Assembly (NCBI GenBank): GCA_038087035.1
Contig: CP051187.1
Coordinates: 3,725,001 to 3,789,000, forward strand
Direction of reading: 5' to 3'
DNA length: 64,000 nt
Source of the DNA: Gloeotrichia echinulata CP02
Lineage (GTDB): Bacteria > Cyanobacteriota > Cyanobacteriia > Cyanobacteriales > Nostocaceae
Part shown: positions 27,331 through 34,887 of the stretch, one piece after another
Numbering within the stretch: the first letter of the stretch is position 1
Layout: every line of letters begins with the position of its first letter
Translations under genes and position numbers: made by a program
Notes under the pieces: generated by a model
What the model was told of the DNA's origin: nothing
The model's input: the letters and a program-made list of their open reading frames with translations, nothing else
Databases searched by the model: none

Positions 27331-27945
27331 CTGTTGACAAAGCCTAAGTTTGCCGCTTACTCATATCGAAATTCTCGATACTTGCAAATAGGATTACGCC
27401 ATTGCAGATCTTATGTTGATTCCTAAATATTGCATCCTTATCTTCAGCTTGTTTTAGGGATTGAGAATTTTTGGTATTCCTACATTACATACTGCAATAT
27501 CCAACAATTTTTCCAAGATGGACGATTCCCAAATTAATTTTTAATGATTGTGACTTTGAGATTTACGCTTGTTTTCATCAATCTAGCCCAAGTTCACTGG
27601 GGATCGCTGACTCCATTGCTCAATTTTTATAACAAATTTTTTACAATTCATATACATTTATACATATTTAGAAACACAATCTCATCTTGACGGTGCTTCC
27701 ATGTAGTTATTAGAGCCATTTGTTGACCAAATCTTTAGCCCACAAAGGTAATTTAGTACCAGCAACAAATGCACGACATTTTGCTAAGTAGTATTACTGA
27801 TAGCAGAAAAATATAGAATAAATGGCACCTTTTGTCGCCATTTAACGTCCATTGTCAGGAAGTCAGTAGTAAAGTTTAGTTTAAGATTACCAGCTTTGAG
27901 TTATTCAAATATAAAGACCTACTATCTGGTGGAGGAAGCCCGAAT
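27331..27945. other. Non-coding region upstream of the DUF2808 gene
   Basis: About 615 bp without a recognisable gene or strong repeat. It probably holds the promoter of the 27946 gene; GTGGAGGAAG at 27930 supplies its ribosome site. Confidence 0.5.
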
Positions 27946-28452
27946 ATGCGACGATTACTTTCTACATTAGCCGTAAGTGGCTTTTTACTGACAGCGTTCC
28001 CAGTCATGACCTGGGCGCAGAATGGATTTACACTGTTTAGTGGTGTCAAATCTGAAGATCAGCTACCCTTCCGATTAGATTTTGGTGGACAAGCCGATAG
28101 CTGGGATCGTTATATACTGAGAATTCCCGCCCAAAAAATGAAATTGGCAGTTGCTCAATTTACCATTTCCTACCCTGATTATTACAAGGGAACTTTTGAC
28201 CCCAAAAAGATTCAAGTCAGGGTCAAAGACAAACAAGTCGCCGTTTCTGAGGTGAAGTGGGATAAAGAAGGCCGCGTGATCGAAATCTTTCCCCAAGACC
28301 CAGTTCCAGCAGGTAGCAGAGTTGAGTTAGTGTTATCTAACGTCAAAAACCCTGCTTTTGGCGGTACTTACTATTTTAGATGCCAAATTCTCTCCCCTGG
28401 CGATGTGCCATTACTACGTTCCCTGGGAACTTGGATTTTGAGCATCAATTAG
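27946..28452 (+). CDS. DUF2808 secreted protein
   Basis: 168 residues with a Sec signal peptide (MRRLLSTLAVSGFLLTAFPVMTWAQ, cleavage probably after AWA-like TWA). The mature part matches the cyanobacterial DUF2808 family: WDRYILRIPAQKMKLAVAQFTISYPDYYKGTFDPKKIQVRV (about 53-93) and FPQDPVPAGSRVELVLSNVKNPAFGGTYYF. Likely periplasmic or surface exposed; function unknown. A GGAGGAAG ribosome site precedes the ATG. It lies upstream of the rpmH cluster but is separated from it by repeats and looks independent. Confidence 0.85.
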   Translation: MRRLLSTLAVSGFLLTAFPVMTWAQNGFTLFSGVKSEDQLPFRLDFGGQADSWDRYILRIPAQKMKLAVAQFTISYPDYYKGTFDPKKIQVRVKDKQVAVSEVKWDKEGRVIEIFPQDPVPAGSRVELVLSNVKNPAFGGTYYFRCQILSPGDVPLLRSLGTWILSIN

Positions 28453-28589
28453 GAGTTAGGAGGCGCGGAGTGTGTAGGGGCGGGTTTAACGAGTAAATCT
28501 GTGGGTAGACTACATTCTTCATAAACCCGCCCGTACAGGAGGCGCCCAGTTAGGAGTTGGGAGTTGGGAGTTGGGAGTTGGGTGCAATC

Positions 28590-28665
28590 TGCTAGTTATT
28601 ATGCCCCATGCCCCATGCCCCATGCCCCATGCCCCATGCCCCATGCCCCATGCCCCATGCCCTAT
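28590..28665. repeat. CCCCATG heptamer array
   Basis: About ten units of CCCCATG, preceded by four GGGAGTT units at 28552-28580 (STRR). They fill the spacer before rpmH. Confidence 0.9.
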
Positions 28666-28741
28666 TCCCTATTCCCCAATCATATGATACAATAATAGAT
28701 TGTGACTTTTTAAATAAAAAATCCCCTCAGAGGAGAAGGAT

Positions 28742-28876
28742 ATGCAAAGAACCCTAGGCGGCACTAATCGCAAGAGAAAAAGAACTTCTGGTTTTCGCGC
28801 TCGGATGCAGACACCAACCGGCAGAAACGTGATCAGAGCCAGGAGAAAAAGGGGACGCCATCGTCTGAGCGTGTAG
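28742..28876 (+). CDS. rpmH: 50S ribosomal protein L34
   Basis: 44 residues, too short for most ORF filters: MQRTLGGTNRKRKRTSGFRA, then RMQTPTGRNVIRARRKRGRHRLSV. This is the complete, strongly basic L34 of the large ribosomal subunit. GAGGAGAAGG lies just before the ATG. It opens the conserved cluster rpmH-rnpA-(PH)-yidC-(R3H)-DUF177; rnpA follows after 25 bp. Confidence 0.97.
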   Translation: MQRTLGGTNRKRKRTSGFRARMQTPTGRNVIRARRKRGRHRLSV

Positions 28877-28901
28877 GGCAAATTCAGCTAAAAGAACAAA
28901 T

Positions 28902-29324
28902 GTGGCTTTGCCCAAGGCAAATAGACTAAAATCGCGTAAGGATTTTCAGGCAGTTTTCCGGGAAGGAATTCGGCGACAAAGTTCTCTTTTGACGTTGAGG
29001 GCGCTAAAACCGTCATATCCTAAAAAGCCTTCTTTGGATACTGCCACCAAGACTACACAAGCAACTGACTCGATACCACTGACCTGCACGCGCATTGGTA
29101 TTTCTATTAGCACAAAAGTTAGTAAGCGAGCAGTAGTCCGCAACCGAATTAAACGGCAGATAGCAGCATCCTTGTATCAGTTGTTGCCCAAATTATTACC
29201 AGGATGGCGGTTAGTGGTTGTTGTCAAAGCAACAGCTGCAGAACGGGAGTGCGGAAGCCAAGAATTTCTGCAAGAATTAGAGCAGTTGTTGGCACAAGCC
29301 GAGGTGTTTGATGGGCATTCGTGA
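28902..29324 (+). CDS. rnpA: Ribonuclease P protein component
   Basis: 140 residues, basic. It assists the RNase P RNA in 5' maturation of tRNA. Motifs: LPKANRLKSRKDFQAVFREG at the N-terminus and the RNR box KVSKRAVVRNRIKRQIAASL (about 91-110). A low-complexity insert (PKKPSLDTATKTTQATDSIP) between these is longer than in many bacteria but common in cyanobacteria. The start is GTG at 28902. The 3' end overlaps the next gene by 14 bp. Confidence 0.95.
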   Translation: MALPKANRLKSRKDFQAVFREGIRRQSSLLTLRALKPSYPKKPSLDTATKTTQATDSIPLTCTRIGISISTKVSKRAVVRNRIKRQIAASLYQLLPKLLPGWRLVVVVKATAAERECGSQEFLQELEQLLAQAEVFDGHS

Positions 29325-29700
29325 AGAAATTTATTATGAAGGCGGTCCCCACGTTGGCGATTTGATTCTCAACTTGCTGATTGGGCTAACAGTTGTGGGT
29401 ATACCATTGACAGTAGGGGCAATTGTCAGGGCTTTGTGGCTGCGTTTTCGGATTACTGACCGCCGGATAACTGTGACAGGAGGTTGGCAAGGACGCGATC
29501 GCAATGACGTGATTTACTCAGAAATTGTCAAAATCGTCAAGGTTCCCCGTGGAATAGGGTTGTGGGGTGATATGGTCATTACTCTGAAAAATGGTACTCG
29601 TCTCGAACTGCGGGCGGTTCCCAATTTTCGGGCAGTTTATGACTACATTAATGAAAGAGTCACTGCCAAAAATCCCGAATATAGCAGTGTCGCTAAGTAG
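29311..29700 (+). CDS. PH-domain (bPH2/YdbS-like) membrane protein
   Basis: About 129 residues. A hydrophobic hairpin near the N-terminus (VGDLILNLLIGLTVVGIPLTVGAIVRALWL, about 14-43) is followed by a bacterial PH-like domain: RFRITDRRITVTGGWQGRDRNDVIYSEIVKIVKVPRGIGLWGDMVITLKNGTRLELRAVP. Conserved between rnpA and yidC in cyanobacteria; its role beside the insertase is unknown. The ATG at 29311 lies inside the end of rnpA, indicating coupling. Confidence 0.88.
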   Translation: MGIREEIYYEGGPHVGDLILNLLIGLTVVGIPLTVGAIVRALWLRFRITDRRITVTGGWQGRDRNDVIYSEIVKIVKVPRGIGLWGDMVITLKNGTRLELRAVPNFRAVYDYINERVTAKNPEYSSVAK

Positions 29701-29871
29701 CCATCATTCCCGGCGTAGACCAGGAAACATGAAAAAACTGCAGTGGTGTAACATATCAGCAAACTCAACACTTAACAGTCTTAATGTGTTAATGTGCGGC
29801 TATCCGTAGTTGAGGATAGTCCCAGACAAATTATGTTTTAGATAAAGTAGATTCAGTTTACCGAAAGTTTG

Positions 29872-30030
29872 GGTCTAAAGCCCCGTTCTTCTAGGACGGC
29901 TTTTTGGTAAAATAGTGGCAACAGGCAGGGCATTGTCTGTCGGCCTAGGTGATGTAAGACGGGCTATGCCTGCTATTGCTGTTTAAATCCAGAATCCCTG
30001 AACTTTCAGATCAGGGAGTGTGTCAAAGTA
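29872..30030 (+). mobile_element. Miniature TnpB-type element (LE plus RE only)
   Basis: A left-end hairpin AGCCCCGTTCTTCTAGGACG (29877-29898) is fused to a right end with CTAGGTGATGTAAGACGGGC, GCTATTGCTGTTTAAATCC and a terminal hairpin CCTGAACTTTCAGATCAGGG then AGTGTGTCAAAG. It has the same conserved words as the tnpB relic at 14690-14790 but no protein gene, so it is a palindrome-associated miniature that was mobilised in trans. It ends about 22 bp before yidC. Confidence 0.7.
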
Positions 30031-30051
30031 CCTCAGGTTGAATTCAGAATA

Positions 30052-31197
30052 ATGGATTTTGGTATCGGGTTTCTCTCGAACAACGTGATGCTGCCAATCA
30101 TAGACTTCTTCTATGGTATAGTTCCTAGCTATGGGTTGGCGATCGTTGCCTTGACATTGATAATCCGCTTCGCGCTCTATCCCCTGAGTGCTGGTTCCAT
30201 TCGCAATATGCGACGGATGCGGATTGTTCAGCCTTTGATGCAAAAGCGGATGGCAGAAATCAAAGAGCGTTATAAAGACGATCCGCAAAAGCAGCAGGAG
30301 GAAATGGTCAACACCCAAAAAGAATTGGGGAACCCATTGGCGGGTTGTTTACCATTGGTGTTGCAAATGCCAGTTTTATTGGCGCTGTTTGCGACTTTGC
30401 GGGGTTCGCCGTTTGCTGGGGTGAATTACAGCGTTAACCTGCAAATCTTTCCTGCTGAACAAATCGAACGAATTCAACCACAAGCCTTTGCTACTGCTCC
30501 CCAAAACATTTACATTGCTGATGGGGAACACAGTCGCATTACTGCTATCCTCCCCGGAGGCGATAAATTAGCGGTGGGAGAAAAAACCAAGATTGAATAT
30601 CAGACTCTTGAAGGCAAACCATTTCAAGTGCTTCTGGCGGAACACCCAGAAAATAAGTTGACTCCTGAATGGAAAATCACTAAAGGGGAAGACCGGATCA
30701 AAATCGATGCTCAGGGCAATATAGAAGCCTTGCAGCCAGGAGATGTCACTATTCAAGGCTCTATTCCCGGATTAGCAGCAGATAAAGGATTTCTCTTCAT
30801 TGATGCTTTAGGTAGAGTCGGCGCGATTGATCCAGACGGTACAATCCACTGGGATATCGTAGCGATGATTATCTTCTTTGGGATCAGTCTCTACGTTAGC
30901 CAAATCCTTTCCGGGCAAAATTCCAGCGGTGGTAATCCACAGCAGGAGACAGTCAACAAAATTACCCCGGTAATTTTCTCGGGGATGTTTTTGTTCTTTC
31001 CCTTGCCAGCTGGGGTGTTGATGTATATGGTGATTGGTAATATTTTCCAAACTGCCCAAACCTATATTCTCTCACGCGAACCCCTGCCAGAGGAACTACA
31101 AAAAATTGTAGAGACCCAAGAAAAAGAAGCAGCAAGCCCAGAACAAAAAGCATTGCCCTTTGAGCCAAAAAGTTCTAAGAAGAAGGCTACAAGTTGA
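30052..31197 (+). CDS. yidC: Membrane protein insertase YidC/OxaA
   Basis: 381 residues. It inserts proteins into the cytoplasmic and thylakoid membranes. Conserved core: YGLAIVALTLIIRFALYPLSAGSIRNMRRM (with the central Arg), ERYKDDPQKQQEEMVNTQKELGNPLAGCLPLVLQMPVLLALFATLR, and the C-terminal helices with TPVIFSGMFLFFPLPAGVLMYMVIGNIFQT. Between helices, residues about 130-255 form a cyanobacterial insert with a Big-like segment (LTPEWKITKGEDRIKIDAQGNIEALQPGDVTI). The tail is charged (SSKKKATS). A miniature TnpB-type element lies just upstream and could alter its leader. Confidence 0.96.
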   Translation: MDFGIGFLSNNVMLPIIDFFYGIVPSYGLAIVALTLIIRFALYPLSAGSIRNMRRMRIVQPLMQKRMAEIKERYKDDPQKQQEEMVNTQKELGNPLAGCLPLVLQMPVLLALFATLRGSPFAGVNYSVNLQIFPAEQIERIQPQAFATAPQNIYIADGEHSRITAILPGGDKLAVGEKTKIEYQTLEGKPFQVLLAEHPENKLTPEWKITKGEDRIKIDAQGNIEALQPGDVTIQGSIPGLAADKGFLFIDALGRVGAIDPDGTIHWDIVAMIIFFGISLYVSQILSGQNSSGGNPQQETVNKITPVIFSGMFLFFPLPAGVLMYMVIGNIFQTAQTYILSREPLPEELQKIVETQEKEAASPEQKALPFEPKSSKKKATS

Positions 31198-31199
31198 TC

Positions 31200-31715
31200 A
31201 TGAGCAACAATCCCATGCAACGAGGGCAGCAGTGGTTAAAAACACTGCTGCAGCTTACTGGGATATCTACTGAGGTTAAGGGCGACTTAGAAATCGCCCC
31301 ACCTCAAGATGGCGACTCCCAAGAACCAGATAATTACTGGTTGACGATTGATGAAATAAACTTGAGTTCAGAACAGATTCATCTGTTAATTGGTGCGGAT
31401 GGTTCTGTGCTAGATGCTATTCAGTATCTAGCTAATTCTGTTTTGAACTTGAACCAACCACCAGATCAACAAGCTTCTTATACCATAGAATTGGATGGCT
31501 ACCGCGTCAAAAGACAGGCAGAAATTCAGGCTCTGGCAGAAGCAGCATCTCAAGAAGTCCGAATTACGGGTAGAGAAGTAGAAATCAAATCTCTCAGTTC
31601 GGCAGAACGGCGACAAATTCACACCTTCTTGAAGGAATTTGGTGATTTAGAAACCTTTAGTCGCGGTATAGAACCACACCGTCATCTGGTTGTGCGTCCA
31701 GCTTTTAGGGAATAA
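31200..31715 (+). CDS. R3H/KH-domain RNA-binding protein (Jag/KhpB-like)
   Basis: About 171 residues. A KH-like region (EINLSSEQIHLLIGADGSVLDAIQYLANSVLN, about 52-83) precedes an R3H domain (RREIHTFL-like, here RRQIHTFLKEFGDLETFSRGIEPHRHLVVRP, about 139-169). Jag/KhpB proteins bind RNA and regulate cell envelope and division functions in other bacteria; here only the family is supported. The ATG at 31200 directly follows the yidC stop; a TTG 6 nt earlier would overlap it. Confidence 0.9.
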   Translation: MSNNPMQRGQQWLKTLLQLTGISTEVKGDLEIAPPQDGDSQEPDNYWLTIDEINLSSEQIHLLIGADGSVLDAIQYLANSVLNLNQPPDQQASYTIELDGYRVKRQAEIQALAEAASQEVRITGREVEIKSLSSAERRQIHTFLKEFGDLETFSRGIEPHRHLVVRPAFRE

Positions 31716-31828
31716 GTTAGGAGTTAGGAATTAGGAGTTAGGAGTTGGGAGTCAGAAGTGAGGAGTTGGGAATTAACTGATAATTAATAACTGATAAGTG
31801 ATAATTAATAACTGATAGCTGATAACTG

Positions 31829-32335
31829 ATGGACGCAATTTATATTCCGCAGATCACTAAAGCACCGGAGCGGACAGAGGAAGTTCAAGTTAAGGATTTT
31901 TTGCCTGGACTGGAAACCTTGACACCAGTTCGCGGTCTTATTCGTGTGCAGCATCAAGGGAATTATCTAGAAATTTCTGCTCAGGCAGAAGCTATTATTA
32001 CCTGTACTTGTAACCGGTGCTTACAACAATATAATCAGCGTTTGGTGGTTGATACTAAGGAAATTATCTGGTTAGATGAATCAATTAATCAACCGCAAGA
32101 CTATCCTCTAGAACGGGAAGTTTTTATGGAAGATTTGGTAGAAAGTTTACCACCCGATGGTTATTTTCATCCCACTGAATGGCTGTATGAACAGATGTGC
32201 TTAGAAATGCCCCAGCGCCAACTATGTGATCTCAATTGTCCAGGTATTCTCAGTGATGCTGCTGATAGTTCACAGTCGTCTGTTGATAGTCGTTGGGCAA
32301 CTCTTGAAGCTCTAAAAAAGCAACTTCCGGGATAG
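31829..32335 (+). CDS. DUF177 (YceD-like) protein
   Basis: 168 residues of the YceD/DUF177 family: LTPVRGLIRVQHQGNYLEISAQAEAIITCTCNRCLQQYNQRLVV, with the CxxC (CNRC) pair, and an acidic C-terminal region with CLEMPQRQLCDLNCPGILS. In other bacteria yceD is linked to rpmF and rRNA or phospholipid genes; plant and cyanobacterial homologues are tied to 23S rRNA accumulation. Here it closes the rpmH-yidC cluster after a spacer of TGATAAC-type repeats (31740-31828). Confidence 0.88.
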   Translation: MDAIYIPQITKAPERTEEVQVKDFLPGLETLTPVRGLIRVQHQGNYLEISAQAEAIITCTCNRCLQQYNQRLVVDTKEIIWLDESINQPQDYPLEREVFMEDLVESLPPDGYFHPTEWLYEQMCLEMPQRQLCDLNCPGILSDAADSSQSSVDSRWATLEALKKQLPG

Positions 32336-32375
32336 TCTTGTGGGTCGGTAGTCAACTTAACTCAACTGTATTATG

Positions 32376-33881
32376 CTATAAATCCGTTAACAATCGGGCT
32401 TTTCGCAAAATAAATGTCAATACACTTTCTTCTTGACAAATAATGTCGGCTGTAATTTCCATTCCCGCTTGAATGGGATAGGATTGATTGGCTTTTTGTA
32501 AATCTAATTTTTCCGGTTCTATTGTTAGTTCATAATATGGTGCAACTGATGTATTACTATTATTATTTTGTGGTATAATAGCATCAGCAGTTATTGTCCT
32601 CACGGCACCTTTAAGAGTACCATAATCTGGGTAAGGATAGGCTGAAACCCGCATCTGTACTTTACCCTGTTGACAATCGGCAATTTTTGCGGTTTTACAG
32701 ACTTGGACTTTACTAATATCCACAGCGCCAATCCGGGCTTTAACTACCAAAGCAGCATTACTAGGAGCAATTTGGGCTATGGGTTCTCCAGAACGTACCA
32801 CTTGCCCAGAATTTCGCAGTTCTAGTTTTAAAATTGTACCTGTCTCCGCAGCGCGAATTACAGTATTTTGTAGTTCTTTTTCTACTTGCTTAATATCTTT
32901 TTGGGCGCTGTTAATTTGATTTTTTATTTCTATTTTACGTTGGAATAGGCTTTTTTGTTCCTGCTGCAATCTCGCTAAACTAACTGCACCAGTAGCGCGT
33001 TCTTCGGCAATTTTTTCTGTCGCCATTGCGACTATCGCATTAGTAGGATTTAGAGAGGCTAAGGTGCGGTTTTTTCTCGCAATTGCTGCAGCTACTGCTT
33101 GCTGTTGTCTTTCAATTAATTGTTTTTGACTTTCTAGCGCTGCTTTTTGCGATTCAAGGGCTTGTTCTTGCTGTGCTGCGGCTAATTGTGCTTCTTCTAA
33201 TTGGTTTTGGGAAATTGAGCCAGATTCGGCTATATTTTTATAGCGATCGCGTTTAACAATAGCTGTCTTAAATGCCGCATCAGTGGCTCTAACATTTGCC
33301 TGGGTAGACTTAAAATCAGCTTGCGCTTTTTGTAGATCATCCTGAGCGATTTTAATATTTGCCTCAGCTTCTTGAACATCGCTATTAGCAGTTATATTTC
33401 TATCTTGATAATCCCGTTGAGTGCGTTTCATATCTGCTTTTGCTGAAGCAACAGCCCGGTTGCTGCGGTCAGTTTCCGCTGCAATTTGCCCATTTAAAGC
33501 CTGAATTTGGGCATCAATTTGTGCTATTTGTAACTGATTTTGCTGGATATTTCCTTGCAGTTGGCTTTTTTTAGTTTGTAGTTGTGAATCATTGATATGG
33601 GCGATAACATCTCCCTGTTTGACTAGCTGATTTTCTTTGACTAGAATACTTTGAATTGTGCCTTCAGTAGCGGCTTGGACTAACCTAATTTCACCAGCAG
33701 GACGAACTGTAGCTGAAGATTTCACTACAATTTTGTATTGAGTGACAGACGCAATAGCAAAAGCTGCACCAAATGTGCTAAGAAGAACAAGTCCGCCGAT
33801 AGTTGTCCAAGCACCAAGCGGGGGGAGAAATTCTTCAGTAGTGGCTGAGTGGAGAAATTCTAGATTCGGTTCGTTGAACAT
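32376..33881 (-). CDS. HlyD-family membrane fusion protein
   Basis: 501 residues. A single N-terminal membrane helix (TTIGGLVLLSTFGAAFAIASV, about 26-46), then a biotinyl-lipoyl-like half (VRLVQAATEGTIQSILVKENQLVKQGDVIAHI-like), a long coiled coil (about 105-340, rich in Gln/Ala/Lys), and the second half-lipoyl plus beta barrel (TVIRAAETGTILKLELRNSGQVVRSGEPIAQIAPSNAALVV). It is the periplasmic adaptor of a type I-like export system. It sits next to a double-glycine precursor and a C39-peptidase ABC exporter on the other strand, so it most likely serves peptide export. Confidence 0.9.
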   Translation of the reverse strand: MFNEPNLEFLHSATTEEFLPPLGAWTTIGGLVLLSTFGAAFAIASVTQYKIVVKSSATVRPAGEIRLVQAATEGTIQSILVKENQLVKQGDVIAHINDSQLQTKKSQLQGNIQQNQLQIAQIDAQIQALNGQIAAETDRSNRAVASAKADMKRTQRDYQDRNITANSDVQEAEANIKIAQDDLQKAQADFKSTQANVRATDAAFKTAIVKRDRYKNIAESGSISQNQLEEAQLAAAQQEQALESQKAALESQKQLIERQQQAVAAAIARKNRTLASLNPTNAIVAMATEKIAEERATGAVSLARLQQEQKSLFQRKIEIKNQINSAQKDIKQVEKELQNTVIRAAETGTILKLELRNSGQVVRSGEPIAQIAPSNAALVVKARIGAVDISKVQVCKTAKIADCQQGKVQMRVSAYPYPDYGTLKGAVRTITADAIIPQNNNSNTSVAPYYELTIEPEKLDLQKANQSYPIQAGMEITADIICQEESVLTFILRKARLLTDL

Positions 33882-34103
33882 GAGAATTAAGATATACGCA
33901 GCATTTATATATAATTCCCAGTTTTTATGCAGAAAAAACAGCCAGGAAAAATTTTGGTAATTAAATTGGAAAAAGGGTGATTTAGAAAATGCTAAATCAC
34001 CCTTATGCTTTAATGTTATAACAATGCTAAAATTTGGTCGTCTTAAGTTGCCTCAAATAGGTTTAAAAGCTTATCAAGCCAGCACATTAAAACCTAATGA
34101 TGA

Positions 34104-34463
34104 TTAGATGATTACTTTGCTAATCATAGATTTGATATTTGAATTTAATCCAGTTAATTGAGGATAATTTTTATATTGTGTCCAGACAAATTGCAGGTAA
34201 GATTTTGTTTTGCTATAAAATGTATTAAATTCCTTTTGTTGTTTTCCTGCTTCTGTTGCCCAATTGACGCCCTTAAATGTGTCATTTATCAGATTAACTG
34301 CTCCGGAGTAATCCTGTGCATAAATTAAAATTGCACCTGGGAAAATTTTTGGAATCATTTGTGTCCAGGGAACAACTACACCCCCAACAATAGCTTCCAT
34401 TTCATATTCATTCAGGTCAGTTGCTTCCACTGTCATCAGTAAGTTAGAATTTTTAAAGCTCAT
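34104..34463 (-). CDS. Double-glycine leader precursor, putative bacteriocin or secreted peptide
   Basis: 119 residues. Leader about 28 residues ending in the classic processing site DLNEYEMEAIVGG (residues 16-28), with Leu and Glu/Met spacing as in class II bacteriocin and Nif11-type leaders. The mature part would be about 91 residues, hydrophobic and aromatic at its start (VVVPWTQMIPKIFPGAILIY) and Tyr/Lys-rich later; it has no Cys, so lanthionine or disulfide formation is excluded. No modification enzyme lies nearby. A C39-peptidase exporter (34888) and an HlyD protein (32376) flank it. Function (toxin, signal or matrix protein) is unknown. Confidence 0.75.
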   Translation of the reverse strand: MSFKNSNLLMTVEATDLNEYEMEAIVGGVVVPWTQMIPKIFPGAILIYAQDYSGAVNLINDTFKGVNWATEAGKQQKEFNTFYSKTKSYLQFVWTQYKNYPQLTGLNSNIKSMISKVII

Positions 34464-34887
34464 TTATTAAAACCTTTCTTTGTTTCTTAGCATCTCATAT
34501 TATTCGCATTTATTCCTATTCTTCATCAGCAAAAACCCGGAATAAAATGTGAATTTTATGCTGGCAGAATAAGGTTAAAACATGAAACTATTTAGATTTT
34601 CTCATGGGACAGAAATATTAAGAAATTCAACGGAATAATTTATTAATTTTTGCTGAGGACACAATATATTTACTGAGTAGGGGCGGAAGGCCTTGCGCCC
34701 CGGACGAGTGGTCTATTTACCTGAAAATTTCTGTAATCAGAGTTTCATGTCTAATTCAATTAAAAAAAAGGTAAAGTCACGCTTGAGCGTTAGTAGAAAC
34801 ATCAAAACATTTTATATAGATTTTCCGTTTTAACTCAGTACTCTTAATTGGGAACCATAGGTACAAAGATAACTTGGTTCGCATAAT
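34464..34887. promoter_or_regulatory. Divergent intergenic region of the secretion locus
   Basis: 424 bp between the divergent precursor and exporter genes, so both promoters should lie here. It also holds one degenerate GC-rich palindrome (34677-34701) followed by TGGTCTATTTACCTGAAAA. No operator was identified. Confidence 0.5.
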
